A stretch of DNA of 64,000 nucleotides from Prostheceraeus crozeri (Eukaryota > Platyhelminthes > Polycladida > Euryleptidae). The stretch lies in NCBI GenBank assembly GCA_907163375.1, contig CAJQUW010011528.1, positions 114,274 through 178,273 of the forward strand, in the 5' to 3' direction. A program made the position numbers and the translations under genes. Below are positions 29,441-42,028 of the stretch, piece by piece. Numbering within the stretch: the first letter of the stretch is position 1; each line of letters begins with the position of its first letter. The notes under the pieces were generated by a model that saw nothing but the letters and a program-made list of their open reading frames with translations, was not told where the DNA came from and did not search any database.

Positions 29441-31461
29441 CTGTTCGTCCTATAGATTTGGCAGGCTGAGTTTTGTAAGTAATTGCCTTATTCGCCAGCA
29501 CCATGTATATCCACTATCATGACCATCTGAAGTCATATTGAGATATATTGCATCATATACTTCTTTTATCAAACTTCTTTCATTTCTCGTAATTACTTTT
29601 ATCCAATAACACATAGCTGCCTTGAGAAATGAGCATCTATAGGACATTCCAAATTCACCAATGAGACAATAGTAGGGTGTAGTCTGTTTTCAATGGTAAT
29701 ACCTTTTGTAAAATTGATATTGAATTTGATCTAAACTTTTTAAATTATTTAAGAGACAGAATTAGGCACAGAACTTCATTTTTGATAACGTAAGCATCTC
29801 AAATGTATTCTTTAAAATGTATCCAGTAACTTGTCCAAACTCTTTTAGCTGCTAGATAAGATGCTTGCTTTCCTTCAGCTGTCAATTGTTCCAAATGAAT
29901 TTTGTTACTTTTTGATATGCACATTCCTAAATGTTTCGACCAGATGTACTCGATATGTTGTCACTTTCAGAAAGCCATTTTCAAGAACCTCTCGTTTTAG
30001 CGAATCTTTTCTTAAGTTTTGTAAATAATTTTATTGTACTCATTTTTTTGTGGTTAAGTAGTCCATTGCTATTCTTGTAACTTACTTTGATGATTTTTCG
30101 TGTCGACTAATTGTAATGTGCTCACCGACTTATCAAACTGTGAGGCAGATAAAAACTATTTATTATTATATCATTATTTGTCAACTACTTCTATGGATGT
30201 CAATTTTTCATCAAGAACGATGTCAATTCTGTCTATTTTAGTAGCTATATTGTGAGTCATGATTTTAGTCTTATCATAATTAATTCTAAGGTACTCGTAT
30301 ATATATATCTGTACAATATTTGTAAAGATATTTAAATTGACTTTTCAAACCATGCATGCTTTCGCTCATGAGCAAGATGTCATCCGCATATATGACTGAT
30401 CATATTTCCAAATCAAATGGTCTTACTGAATCAATCGTGTCTTTGTTATCATTTAAGATATCAATAGAGTCATATATATTATACTATTATATTTATTTTA
30501 TATTATACTGTATAAAGTTGGTGATAGAACATCTCCCTGTGAACCATTTACCATATAGAACCATTTTCAAGTTTAAAGGAATGTGTTTCTTTGCTGCAAT
30601 GTAAAATCTTGTATTCTTTATTGATAATGATGCTAACGATCAATGACAAAATTTTACTTTCGGACATCAAACTTTTTAACTTATCAAGCAATCTCTTTTT
30701 CCGAATGGAATCAAAAGCCTTCGACGATTCAACGAAACATAGAAATAATGGCTGTTCTATATTCTTACAAATTTGCATAATTTCCTTGATAGTTAGCACG
30801 TTATCCAATGCGGAACTTCCCTTTTTAAAACCGGTTTGGTTCTTCTTAATAACGTTATTTTCCATTAACCAATTGTTGAGTCGCATATTTAAAATACTCG
30901 TCAGAATCTTCTCTATGCAGGATGACAGGTTGATATATCGATACGAATTTGGATTAGCTCTATTTCCTTTTTTGAATATTGGTGTAATCCAACTACTTCT
31001 CCAAGGAATTTCATCGGCATTATTCAGTACATAGCTATACAGCGTTTCTAGAGTATCAATTGTCTCGTCTTCGCATATCTTTAATGCTTCATAAGTTATT
31101 CTGTCAGGACCACTTGTTTTCTGTGACTTGGATTCTTTAAGAGCATTTACAATTTCAGTTTTTGTAATTCTATTATTTAGATTGTCAACATTCACTTGGT
31201 CTTGCAATATTTTTGGTAGACTTTTGCAAGCCAAACATGTACTGTTTCATACCATTAAGTCATTAGCCACAATGCAGGAATAAATGTCTGAAGCCTTTAA
31301 TATAGATTTGCGGTTAGTTTTTCAGCAGCTATATTTTCATTTATCAGTTGCCAATATCCTTTATGATCATTATTTTTTCTTAAATTCATAAATTTCTTAA
31401 TTTATTTTTCTTTTCCAGTCTTCTATCCTCTTTCACTTTTTTATTCAAGATTCTTTTACTT
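29441..31461 (-). pseudogene. LINE-A reverse transcriptase (non-LTR), decayed
   Basis: Minus-strand remains of a Jockey/CR1/I-like ORF2. From 31234 down there is an open RT half with SGPDRITYEALK, WITPIFKKGNRANPNSYRYI, QTGFKKGSSALDNVL and the FVESSKAFDSI region. Below it, interrupted by stops, are GSQGDVLSPTLYS (near 30540) and YADDILLMS (near 30380), the catalytic loop. A GYTWCWRIRQLLTKLSLPN segment (29465-29530) continues into 9044-9117 and 7560-7993. The 5' part runs into the assembly gap. It is the outermost host of the nest. Confidence 0.82.
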
Positions 31462-31484
31462 NNNNNNNNNNNNNNNNNNNNNNN
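31462..31484. other. Assembly gap (23 N)
   Basis: A run of N bases. The real distance is unknown, and LINE-A upstream sequence may be missing here. Confidence 0.99.
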
Positions 31485-31868
31485 GTTGTGTCAAAATACT
31501 TCAAACTTCTGCAATTTTGATGATATAATATCAATATACTCGTTTGACATCAAAACTATTGCATTTCAGGAATCTGGGTAATTTTAGAGGTGTATAAAAC
31601 CGTCATCCTATTGTTAAATCGATGTATTTAAAAACCGTAGGTAGTCTTCAGGCAGATTTAATTGTACATTCCTCTACGCGCTACACCGACTAATTCGATA
31701 GAATAGAAATGATGAAAAAGCCGCAAAGATATGAGAAAATTTCAAAGAGATGAACAATGAATTAATAAATTAATTAGATTATTGACACGTTTACCATGTT
31801 TAAGATTGTACATGCAATTATGAGATCATTTATCTATGTATTCACTAGGCACATATACTGTAGTGATG
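31485..31868. other. Unassigned stretch after the gap
   Basis: AT-rich sequence in which I see no gene or repeat with support. Confidence 0.4.
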
Positions 31869-32508
31869 TATAAATCAAAAGTAATTGATTTCAGCGGATA
31901 CAAATTGTATTAATGAATAAATTAACCAATATTTCGCCTTACCGCTTTCTCAAGGTTACAAAATAAAAGGAGAAATAGAAGCATTTATATACAGAGCAAG
32001 ATATGAGTTCACGACAAGTAGGAGAGAAATGTTCTCAAACCTCGAAGAATTTACAAAATTACGTGCAAATTATGCAATGCAATATACATATATGTAGGCG
32101 AGTCTTCCCGCTGTGTCCCTTCGAGAGTGAAAGAACATTTGACTCAAGGTAGCAGTGCGGTCTTCCAACACATTAAGACCAATCACGCAGGTTGCCCCTC
32201 ACCCTGCATATCATGGTCCGTTCTACATCAGAATTTGAACAACACTCAGAAAAGGCGCTCGCTGGAGGTTATGTACATTCGTCGTCACAGCGAGGCATTA
32301 ATGAATGGATGTCAAGGCTTGCACATTGACTTCGAAGTTTGAGAACACTGCTCTCCTACTTGTCGTGAACTCATATCTTGTTCTGTACATAAATGCTTCA
32401 TCTCTGTTTTTATTTTGTAACCTCGAGAAAGCCGTAAGGCGAAATATTGGTTAATTTATTCATTAATACAATTTGTATCCGCTGAAATCAATTACTTTTG
32501 ATTTATAC
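31869..32508 (+). mobile_element. Penelope-like fragment between 180-bp inverted arms
   Basis: Arms 31869-32045 and 32331-32508 are inverted copies about 90 percent alike by eye. They enclose a GIY-YIG-like coding fragment. Penelope-like elements carry this endonuclease and often have inverted or direct terminal copies (pLTRs). No reverse transcriptase is present, so this is a truncated or non-autonomous copy. Confidence 0.6.
32061..32342 (+). pseudogene. GIY-YIG endonuclease fragment of a Penelope-like element
   Basis: The open frame encodes CKLCNAIYIYVGESSR, resembling the C..C...YIGES start of Penelope GIY-YIG domains. RVKEHL, SSAVFQHIKTNH and RRSLEVMYIRRHSEALMNG follow, the last resembling the C-terminal end of that domain. 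It is partial (about 94 residues), and its start lies inside the left arm. It would have nicked target DNA for retrotransposition. Confidence 0.6.
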
Positions 32509-33877
32509 GTTATTTCCGGATACTTGGATCTTATCGGGATTTTGAACTGTAGTGATGTGTTTACAGTTTTATCAAAACAGTGAAATATCATTTTAATTTC
32601 ATTTCGATATTAAGTTAGCCTGGTCTATTTTATGAGGAGATAAGAGATTTGCGTCAGAGGAAAGCAAACAATTGCAAAGCCATGTTGTATATGGCCCTGG
32701 CATTGATCAGCATACATACCATACATTGATTGATGTAGACTGCATTTCATGATTGATACTTAAAAGCAGCATCGAAAACATTAGATAGAATACAATGCAG
32801 CATATTACCTCCTTTGTAGCGATGCGTGAGTCTTTTAGGTATCCAATTAATGGGAGCTGGAAGGTGATAAGATTTGGATTATTAAATCAAGCAACCATCC
32901 AAGATCTTCTTAAGATTTTACTGTTCACCAGTTTTCATGTTCGATTCAAACTTTTCTTGACGATACTGCAGCTACCTACCACAGAAAGCTCTTAACTGAA
33001 ATTGACATGATAATGTTTTGATATGTTTTTTGAAATTAAATATAGCACACCTTATTAAGTCGTATGTATGAAAGTCGTTTTATCATATTTATGAAACAGC
33101 TTCGACATGATAACAAATCTAAAGGTGAACACAAGCAAGAAATAATAATTCCACTTATTATTTTATCAGAACTACGCAAAAAGGCAAACGTATTGATCAA
33201 ATCAATTGCCCAGACCATTGTACTGCATGTAAGAATGATATTGTATCAACCTTTCCGGGGAAAAATATGCATATATTCTGACAAATTTCCAAAATCTGTG
33301 TGTGTTCAAACCCAAAAAAACTGAGTTCGAACTTTTTAGGTTTTCTCTGGTTTTTTGATAAAAGCGGTAATCCAACCCGACCCGACTTCAAAACTGTCTT
33401 ACCCGAACCCGAACCAGTACTTTCGGGGTCGGGTTTCGGATTGGATCGCTCATCTTTAGTCCACATTACATTCATATTCAAGAGATGAAGCATAAATCTA
33501 GTGAAACACAAAATCATATAATGGGGTTCATGAAATTCCCTTATTTATGAGCATAGGTTCCGCTTAATCAAGATCCTTAACCCTTTCATGAATTTTGTAC
33601 TCTCTAAAGGACATTTTGACTCACAAAGGAGACATCAATGCACTGCTGATGACACCTCACCCGACTTCCTACGATCCCTAGAACGCTCGCAAATTGCATT
33701 TGAAGAAAATTTATATTTTTGAAATAAAACTTTAACTTTTAAAATTATTTATGCATCATAGGGTTAATAGGAAATGTTCATTCCATTTGATATCCAACTT
33801 ACTTCATACTGCTCATATACTGGGTTCACGTGGCCAGTATATAAACACAGAAATGATCTGCAAAAACTTTCTTCCTA
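32509..33877. other. Gene-poor stretch
   Basis: No gene is supported. A short degenerate (ACCCG)n tract lies near 33378-33432. Open frames here are short and lack recognisable motifs. Confidence 0.4.
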
Positions 33878-35854
33878 CACTGTACATGTAAATTGCTGGA
33901 TACGAAAATCACATACAATTTGAAACTAACATCTGATACGAGATTCTCGCATGCCTACAGAGATCTGGTTTGTTTTTCATACGAAATCTCGCTTACTTTC
34001 GTACGTGATTGGTATGTAGCGATACAAACTATTGTATCTGCGATTGCTGTTTTAAAATGATATTCGAGTTGTTGGTATGTTTTATATACGAGACCCGATG
34101 CAAATTCATCCTCATTCGTATGTGTCTCGTATGAAAAGCTATCAGTCACATGGCAAAAAATAAGTTATATTACATAATACTGTGAAATAACTTTTTTCCA
34201 GTAATACACTGTAAATCACTCAATACCAATCACATACGAAGGATGCATGCCAAAATATTTTTTGGTATACTTCTGTGTTCTCCTGGTATATATTTGTATG
34301 CTTTTCGTATGCTGTTTCAAATGTGGTATGCAATACATACAAAAGACATACCTGCACAATGTTAGAGGAAAGCATCAACGACTTCTAATATATGTTGATT
34401 TAAGGCCTTTTGTCAATAAAGATCACACTAATGTTACTACTATTTTGCAAGTAGCAAGATAATGACATTTAATAGTCAAAGTTGCAATACTGAATTCGAT
34501 TTTAATACATGTAGGTCTAAGGCGTTTCATAAATAATCAATAAGTGTTTGATCATGAACAATTATGCATTATGTAATTTTGGAACTAAGCATATTATCAA
34601 TTCGAAATAAAAGCACATTATAATTCATGAACGCAAAAATGGTTATGTTTGAGATAGATAAGTCAACATAGTTGGTCGAAAGCTATCATTATAATGATAT
34701 GATATTGATCAACTTAATTCATGGAAATGAGCTAATTATTAGTCTTGTGAATGCCATTAGACAAGTAGGAACGATGACATGCGGCTTTAATTTCACAATA
34801 AATCTAATCTAGTTAAATACCACACTTTCACAATGAAATATTCACGATTGGTATTATTGGAAAAAGTTATTTGTAAGTAGTATGTAATATAACTTATTTT
34901 TTGCCATGTGCCGTAAATCTATTCATCCGAAACACATACGAATGAGGACCAATTTGCATCGGGTCTCGTAGATAAAACATACCAACAACTCATATTTCAT
35001 TGTAAAACAGCCAATCACAGATAGGATAGTTCGTATCCCTACATACCAATCACATACGAAAGTACATGTAAGTGAGATTTCGTATCAAAAACAAACCAGA
35101 TCTCTGTAAACAAACAAGAATCTCGTATCAGATGTTAGTTTCAAATTGTATGTGATTTTGGTATATGTTTGTGTCCAGCGATTTTTTTTCGTGTCCAGCG
35201 ATTTACAGTGTACCAGTTGTCAATATTTCTTTTTGATAGTGTGGTATTTAACCAGATTCGATTTATTGTGAATTTTTTGCTGTATGTCGTCGTTGCTCTT
35301 GCTTAGTTATATTAACAGGACGCTTAGTTATCTCTACTTTATGAACCAAGTTGATAAACATCTATTCTTTCAAACGATATCTTTAGTGCAACCATGTTGA
35401 CTTATATATCTCAACCATAACTATTTTTGCGTTCATCAATTATGATGTGCTTTTATTTCAGATTGATAATATGTTTTTTTCAAAATTAGATAATGCATAA
35501 TTGTGGATGGTTGAATACTTATTGATTATTCATGAAATGCCTTAGACTTGCGTGTATTAAAATCGAATTCAGTATTGTAAGTTTGACTCTTGAATGTCAT
35601 TATCTCACTACTTGCAAAACAGTAGTAACATAAGTGTGATCTTTATTGACAAAAGTCCTGAAATCAACATACTTTGGACGTGATTGATGCTTTCTTTTAA
35701 TATTGTGCTGGTATGGTTTTAGTATGTAAAGCATGCCACATTTGAAATAACATACGAAAAGCATACAAATATATACCAAGAGTATACAGAAATATAACAA
35801 AAATTTTTTGGTATGTATCCTTCGTATGTGATTGGTATTGAGCGATTTACAGTG
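33878..35854 (-). mobile_element. R2: TA-flanked MITE, split by a second copy
   Basis: The two parts, 33878-34204 and 35213-35854, form one inverted copy of the R1-type MITE, about 0.97 kb, flanked by TA (33876-33877 and 35855-35856). Another copy, R3, is inserted in its middle. Confidence 0.8.
34207..35210 (+). mobile_element. R3: MITE nested in R2
   Basis: This 1.0-kb copy starts CACTGTAAATC and ends GATTTACAGTG, flanked by TA at 34205-34206 and 35211-35212. It is in the R1 orientation and opposite to R2. It has no coding capacity. Removing it rejoins R2 exactly. Confidence 0.82.
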
Positions 35855-35877
35855 TAGAAAGTGATCAATCACCTTGC

Positions 35878-38759
35878 TCACCTTGTCGACCCTTGTCCCG
35901 CGTATCCCAGGGTAGGTCCAGTCCTCTTTTTCCATTCCTTCCGGTTGTGGACCAGGGAGGCATCCACTCCTTTTCCCCTCATGTCGGCGGTTATTGTCGC
36001 TCTCCAGGTTTTCTTCGGGCGGCCTCTACCTCTTCTTCCTTCCACTTGCAGACGTGATGCTTTCTTAAGGGGATAGCTCTCTCCGCGACGCTGCACATGA
36101 CCAAACCATGGCAGCCTTCTTGCTCTTGCCACTTCTTGAATAGGGGCTATCTCCACATTAGATCTTATTTCTTCATTGGTCTTCCGGTCCAAGCGTGTGT
36201 AGCCCTGCATCCACCTTAGCTTCTGCTCATCTGTCTTGAGAGGGGCCCAGCACTCAGAACCATAAAGTATTGCTTGCCTGATCATAGAGAAGTATACTTT
36301 GCTCTTTATCTTCAGTGGCATCCTTCTGTCACATAGCACTGGAGTCAGTCTCTTCCAGGTGTTCCAGCCGCAACGTACTCGATGTGCGACATCGCCTGCG
36401 CTGGTCACCTCAGTATTGACCATGGACCCCAGATATAAAGCAGTCCACACTCTTCACCGGCTGACTCTGAATCTCCATAGTTGTTCTTCTTGGGTCAGAC
36501 GACAGATATTCGGTCTTGGAACGGCTTACCCTCAGGCCCTTGCTCTCAAATGCTCTCCTCCATGCTTCCAACCTTCTCTCTACATCTTCATGACTGCTTC
36601 CAAATATACGAGATCGTCGGCGTATAACATATCCCAGGGACCACCTCTTCTGCAATCCTTAGAAATTTCATCCATTATTACGATGAAGAGAAAAGGGCTT
36701 AAAGCTGATCCTTGATGTAGCTCAACCGATACAGGAAAGGCACGACTTTCACCTTGTCTACATCTCAGTGTAGTTGTGCTGTCCCTGTACATGTCCTGTA
36801 TTAAACGGATGTAGCATTCCGGTACTTCGCGTGTGCGGAGACAATTCCATATCAGCTTCCTTGTGACTGTATCGTAGGCCTTTTCGAGATCAACGAACAC
36901 TGCGTGGAAAGGCTTATTTTTCTATCTGAATGCTCCCATCGCCATTCTCAGACAAAATTGTGGGTCTGTTGTGCCAACTCCTGGTCTGAAGCCAAATTGA
37001 TTCATATCCACCTCAATAAGCTCACGAAGACGCTTCTCCAAAATCTTCTCCAGAATCTTCATGGTGTAACTGAGAAACTTGATACCGCGATAATTGCCAC
37101 CTTGAAGTTAGGTGTAGTAACACTTTTCCGCCACGCGTCCGGTATCCTTCTCGATATCCGTATCTCATTGAAGAGGTACACCAGAAGGTCCAAGCGATAG
37201 TCCCCAAACACCTTGAAAACTTCAATAGGAATGTCATCCGGTCCACAACTTTTACCCGATCTCACTTTTTTCAGTTGCTCAGCCACTTCATCCCTTGTAA
37301 TCATCTCCACTGGACCCTCAACAGCAGCTCCAGCAGGGATCTCTTCATGCGGCCTTGTTTGATTCAACAGGGCTTCGTAGTAGTTTGCCCAGCGCTGCCT
37401 GTTCCCACTTGCCGTTGTGATAATGTGACCCGACTCATCCTTGACGAAGAAACCTTCATAATTGTCCTTTCTCGCTTTATCTCTCGCAGTTGCAATACGG
37501 TACACCATCTTTTCCCCTTCTCGGGTACCCAGCTTCTGGTAAACATCTTCCGTTGCATCATATTTAGCCTTGGCCACCGCTGCTTTAGCCTGCCTCTTTG
37601 CGAGCCTGTAAGCTTCCTTGTCCTCTGATGTACGGGACCTCTGTCATTTCTTAAAGGCCTCTTTCTTGTGCCTGACGGTCTGCTGCAACTCACTCTGCCA
37701 CCACCAGGTTTTCCAAATTTCTAAATTTTCCGCCTCTAGTGGTACCGCAGGTCGCCTTACTAGCTTCGGTCCAAGCTCTCGCTAGACCATCCCAATCGCT
37801 TGTCAGTCTCGTTCCAGACATCCGACCATAGACGGCATCAACAAACTTCTGACTGACATCTTGCTCCTTAAGAGCCCACCATTTCACCTTCTGAATAGCC
37901 ACTTTGGGATTTGGATTTCTTCTCCTCCTCATGAGGAAATTCATAATGACAGGTCTGTGTTGTTGACTGGTCACTGCTTCGCCAGGGACAACTTTACAGT
38001 TCCTTATCGAGCCTTGGTTGCCACGATTTACCAACACGAAATCAATCTGTGTGCTTCTTCCGCCGCTTTGACAGGTGATAAGCTGTGAATCACGTTTCCG
38101 GAAAAGAGTGTTGCCCAAACTAAGTCATAGGCTTGAGCAAATTCGAGAATTCTCACACCATCCTCGTCTCTCTCCCCGAAGCCATAGCCACCATGCCACT
38201 CGTATCCATCAGCATCGGTACCCACATCACCGTTAAAATCTCCACCAATGATGAGAGGCTCATTCACCATACTTCGAATAGTATTCTCGAGGGACTCATA
38301 GAAACGACTCTTCACCTCTAACGAGTGACCGGCTTGCGGAGCATATGTAGACACAATATGTGTACAGCTTCCGTCCGAACCCGTCACCAGCGTCATCGTC
38401 ATGACCCTGTCACTCACTCTTCTTATGTCAACAATAGATGTCCAAAGCTTCTCTTCGAGTATTACACCAACGCCGTTAGCTCTAGCACCGCCACCTGAGT
38501 AGAACAACTTGAAGCCGAGATCAAGATCTCTCGCTCCACTACCACTCCAACGTGCCTCCTGGACGCATGCCACGTCTACTCTACGCCGCCTCAATACGTC
38601 AGCGACTTCGATGCCTCCCCCTGTCATGGAACCAATATTCCACGTTGCGAAATCCATTGATTGCCAACCTAGCATACTTCTCACTACACCCGGGTTTAGG
38701 CGCAGCGCGTCGCTCGCGGGGGACGCCCTAGCATTAATCGGAAATCTGTTAGAGGACAT
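35878..38759 (-). pseudogene. RTE-type LINE ORF2, frameshifted
   Basis: Minus-strand ORF2 of an RTE-clade retrotransposon in several frames. The N-terminal apurinic-type endonuclease has FATWNIGSMTGG, VQEARWSGSG and IIGGDFNGDVG (38028-38759). The middle has SGKSCGPDDIPIEVFK (37059-37577). The RT has MFVDLEKAYDTVTRKL, VELHQGSALSPFLFI and YADDLVYLEA (36580-36900). The C-terminal segment has WFGHVQRRGESYPLKKAS and GRGRPKKTW (35878-36450). Five or more frameshifts make it inactive. The 5' flank to about 39180 has similar composition and may be its leader. The 3' end abuts MITE R2. Confidence 0.88.
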
Positions 38760-39890
38760 TAATCATAAATTGTAACTGGCGAGATTTTTGTGGCCGGATG
38801 ACCTTCCTGACGCCAACCATTTCTGTCTGGGGTGGTCCCATAGCCCTGTGAACTAAAATGTTCTACCTACCAGAGCAGGAGGGGGGTCGCTCAGACCCAG
38901 TGGATCGATGTCCAACACTGTGTCATTCTATGAAAGAAAGAAACCAACACTGGGTAAACCATCCAAAACTCAAGGACCTCATCCGCCTGAGACCGTTGGC
39001 TATTGAGGGAGAGTTCGGATATACCGCCGAACACTCGGCTGACTGATTGTTCGGCTACTATCGGCATTAAAGATGGCATCCGGGGGAAACGACCTGCCAG
39101 TGCCACCAAGCAGGTTGTCCAAAAGGGGGCCGTCGCCTGGATCTTAAGGACACGTGGACGTACAACCAAAATCCCCTATGAATTTATCATCAATTAATTT
39201 ATTATTTACTCTATGAATCAAATGCTATTTTATAAATTCAATAACTAAATATTATGCTTTGTTCACCATTTAACGTGAGCATTTATTGTTACATATAGAC
39301 CATCTGAAGTATTCGTTGATAGGATTAAAAAATGATATGATAATAATGAAATAAGATGAAACTATAAGTGCAAGCCTTTTATTATAGATTGATTGAGTAA
39401 TTGTGAAGTTTTTACTTTGATGACACTGTGCGATAAACGTGCAAGGAATGTTTTGACCAGAATGGACACTTAATGAAGCCGGAAATATTCAGTGAAATCT
39501 GGCTGGATCATAGACTCGAAATCCGGAGCACCCTTGATCGTTTTCTTCTCCTACTTGGATAGCTGAGGTGGATCCAGTGAACCTCAAGGTCCCGTTTTCC
39601 AATCTCACGTCCAATATTGCATGAATAATACGCACGATTAGAAATCAACTGGAGCCCAATGCAGCGGTGATTATCAGCATTATCTATCAAGACGGATAAG
39701 AATAAAGTGGCGGCAAAGCTGCTTTGTGACAGTCCACATCGTTGTCCCTCAGAGTTCTTTAGATCTCTTGCTGTTTGGATACTACATGGCGGATACGTGT
39801 CTCAGGCCAAGTGAGGACACTCTCCTGATAAAAAATGCAGGCGGCATCTTCTTGCTTGGAGTGATTTCCAGCTCTGCAATGCGATATCCA
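38760..39890. other. LINE 5' flank and unassigned sequence
   Basis: Up to about 39180 the sequence looks like the GC-richer leader of the RTE LINE. Beyond that it returns to AT-rich DNA without a supported gene. Confidence 0.4.
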
Positions 39891-40030
39891 GTTGACAGAG
39901 TTGGAAGTGGGTCATGTTTTTCCGAAAAGCTGGTGGGTCAGGTGGGTCGTGGGTCACATTTAGCGTGAGTCAGGTTGGTCGTGGGTCAGACTTCGTTGAC
40001 CCACTTCCAAGCAGTTTGACCCATGATAGA
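39890..40030. repeat. GTGGGTCA minisatellite, copy 1
   Basis: Imperfect repeats of GGTGGGTCA/GTGGGTCA are bounded by GAGTTGGAAGTGGGTCA on the left and TGACCCACTTCCAA on the right, so the block has inverted borders. A related block is at 40940-41105. Confidence 0.65.
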
Positions 40031-40939
40031 TTTGACAATCTCAAATACTGTAAACTTAATTTATTCGTATTCATATCATTCATGAAAAATTATTGAGTCA
40101 GTGTCACTAAAAGGGTGATGGATGCACACAGTCAAAATATGCAACACCATCGACTTTCACAAGCCTCATACAGTTTCGAAAGGGGGCGGAATTCACACAA
40201 ATTAAAGGCTCGAAAACAATTGCAGCTGTCTCTTGAGAGATGTTGGTTGATGGTACATATCCTATATGTACATTGTACGCCAATTCATGAATTATAATCT
40301 TGTAATCGTGCAATTTTTTATTCACGCGTTACGCATGCTTATCCCATTTGCTTTTCAATGAATGGCATTCTTATACATCAGCTATACAACTTTCTACTTA
40401 AATCTAACATTAGCGGAAGTAAATGAAATTTGAATCGATTGCCATCAGAAACAACAAAATATAAGTTTGACGATTTTTCAGGGATAATTTTCACACATGT
40501 AGTATATAACATAAAAAATGCATGAATAAATGATTTAGGCCTACTGCAATTGGATTTTTTCATTTCATTTGATTAAGAAATGTAAAATTTAAAATTTAGT
40601 CTGTTGGGCTCTCAACTCAACTAATCATCTCTCTACGAGTTAAATAGATAGCACTAAAAAGGATAGTCAGGAATTATAACAAGAAACAGAATTGTTTAAA
40701 TTTTTTTAGAACCTTAGACATTTGTAGTGCATGAAAGTTGATTATAAGATAATTTTGCGGAGGTTGCATGTCTATTTGTCATGTGACAAGTAATCTGATA
40801 CACTTGAATCTTCATAACAAATCTAAACAACAATTTTGATAGTACGAGTCCTCTACCTAGATAGACCTACAATCTTGAATGAAAATGAAACTAAAGATGA
40901 TACCACAATAGGAAATTGCACTCACATTATTCACCCTTG
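40031..40939. other. Unassigned AT-rich sequence
   Basis: No supported gene. It separates the two GTGGGTCA minisatellite blocks, which may once have been one element. Confidence 0.35.
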
Positions 40940-41105
40940 CAGCATGTGGGTCAAGTGGGTCAAAGATGTGGTGGGTCAGGGTACCCTATGGATCAGGTGG
41001 GTCATGGGTCATACATACCGTGGATCAGGTGGGTCATGGTCATATATACCGTGGATCAGGTGGGCCATGGGTCAAGTTTCGTTGACCGACTTCCAACTCT
41101 GCCAG
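40940..41105. repeat. GTGGGTCA minisatellite, copy 2
   Basis: It contains three units of about 31 bp of the type GTGGATCAGGTGGGTCATGG followed by TCATA(C/T)ATACC, between a GTGGGTCAAG border and TTGACCGACTTCCAACTCTG. The right border is the complement of the left border of copy 1 at 39895. Confidence 0.7.
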
Positions 41106-42028
41106 TTGATGATGCATTTCAAGAAGTTGCTCGATGAACCGCAAAAAATCAGATATCGATAAAAGAGAGGAAGTGCCGTCAAATGTTTGTGTCTGCTTCT
41201 GGTTCCCCGATTAACCAAATTCAATGGCACTATATGGTATTCTATGGCACGTAATGGGAATTCCCATAGGACACTTCAACATTCAATCGAACTCAATTGG
41301 ATCCAAATGCACTGGACGTGGGAAAATGAGTGCCATAGAAGCTATCCAAAAGAAGCAAACGCGCAGCAGCGACAGCTTTCACTCCGTAATCTGACTTTGT
41401 CCAATGATATTGCAACATTTGCATGTTCAGTATAATTTCAGATGCCTTTGGCAATGTGCAGCAGTCATTGTTAATCACATCCTTTGGTCGAGTCCCGTGT
41501 CTCGTATGTTTATGAAAATCCGTCGTTTGTCGAATCAATCATCTTATCCGGTTTGTCTCAACCATCACACCAATGGAGTAAGTTCAATTGAAACTAATTT
41601 ATCATTTGTTTAGTCCATCATCAGTCAAATCATCAAGACCTTATTGTTCCAGTAATTTATTCACGTGGTGTTTTATTAAATTATGCAATTATTTAGATTT
41701 TTCGAGGTAGGAATTGAAACTACTGTATTATAAGATGTATGGAGACAGTCTTATCTATTCCTCGTTCAATTGTCGTATGTGTAAAGTAGCCAGTTCAACA
41801 ATATGTTCAAGTGCTATGCGTTGTGTGTTATCATAACACAAAAATTATGGTAACTTTGAATATTTTAATTGGATTTAATTATTCAGGATATTAATTAAAA
41901 GATCGTAGACCATCTTTTAGTCATCATTTAAAAATTCGTTCTTTAATTTCACTTTCAAGACTTTTAATAGGTATTCTATCAGGTTGACTCCACTGTTTCA
42001 TAACTGGTTGGAAAGATACTGTAAATTC
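41106..42028. other. Unassigned sequence
   Basis: No gene or repeat I can support. Confidence 0.35.

Noticed and set aside
38858-39197. Host gene exons near the LINE.
   Set aside because: The frames are short, lie on both strands and share composition with the LINE leader. No splice structure or family match is visible.
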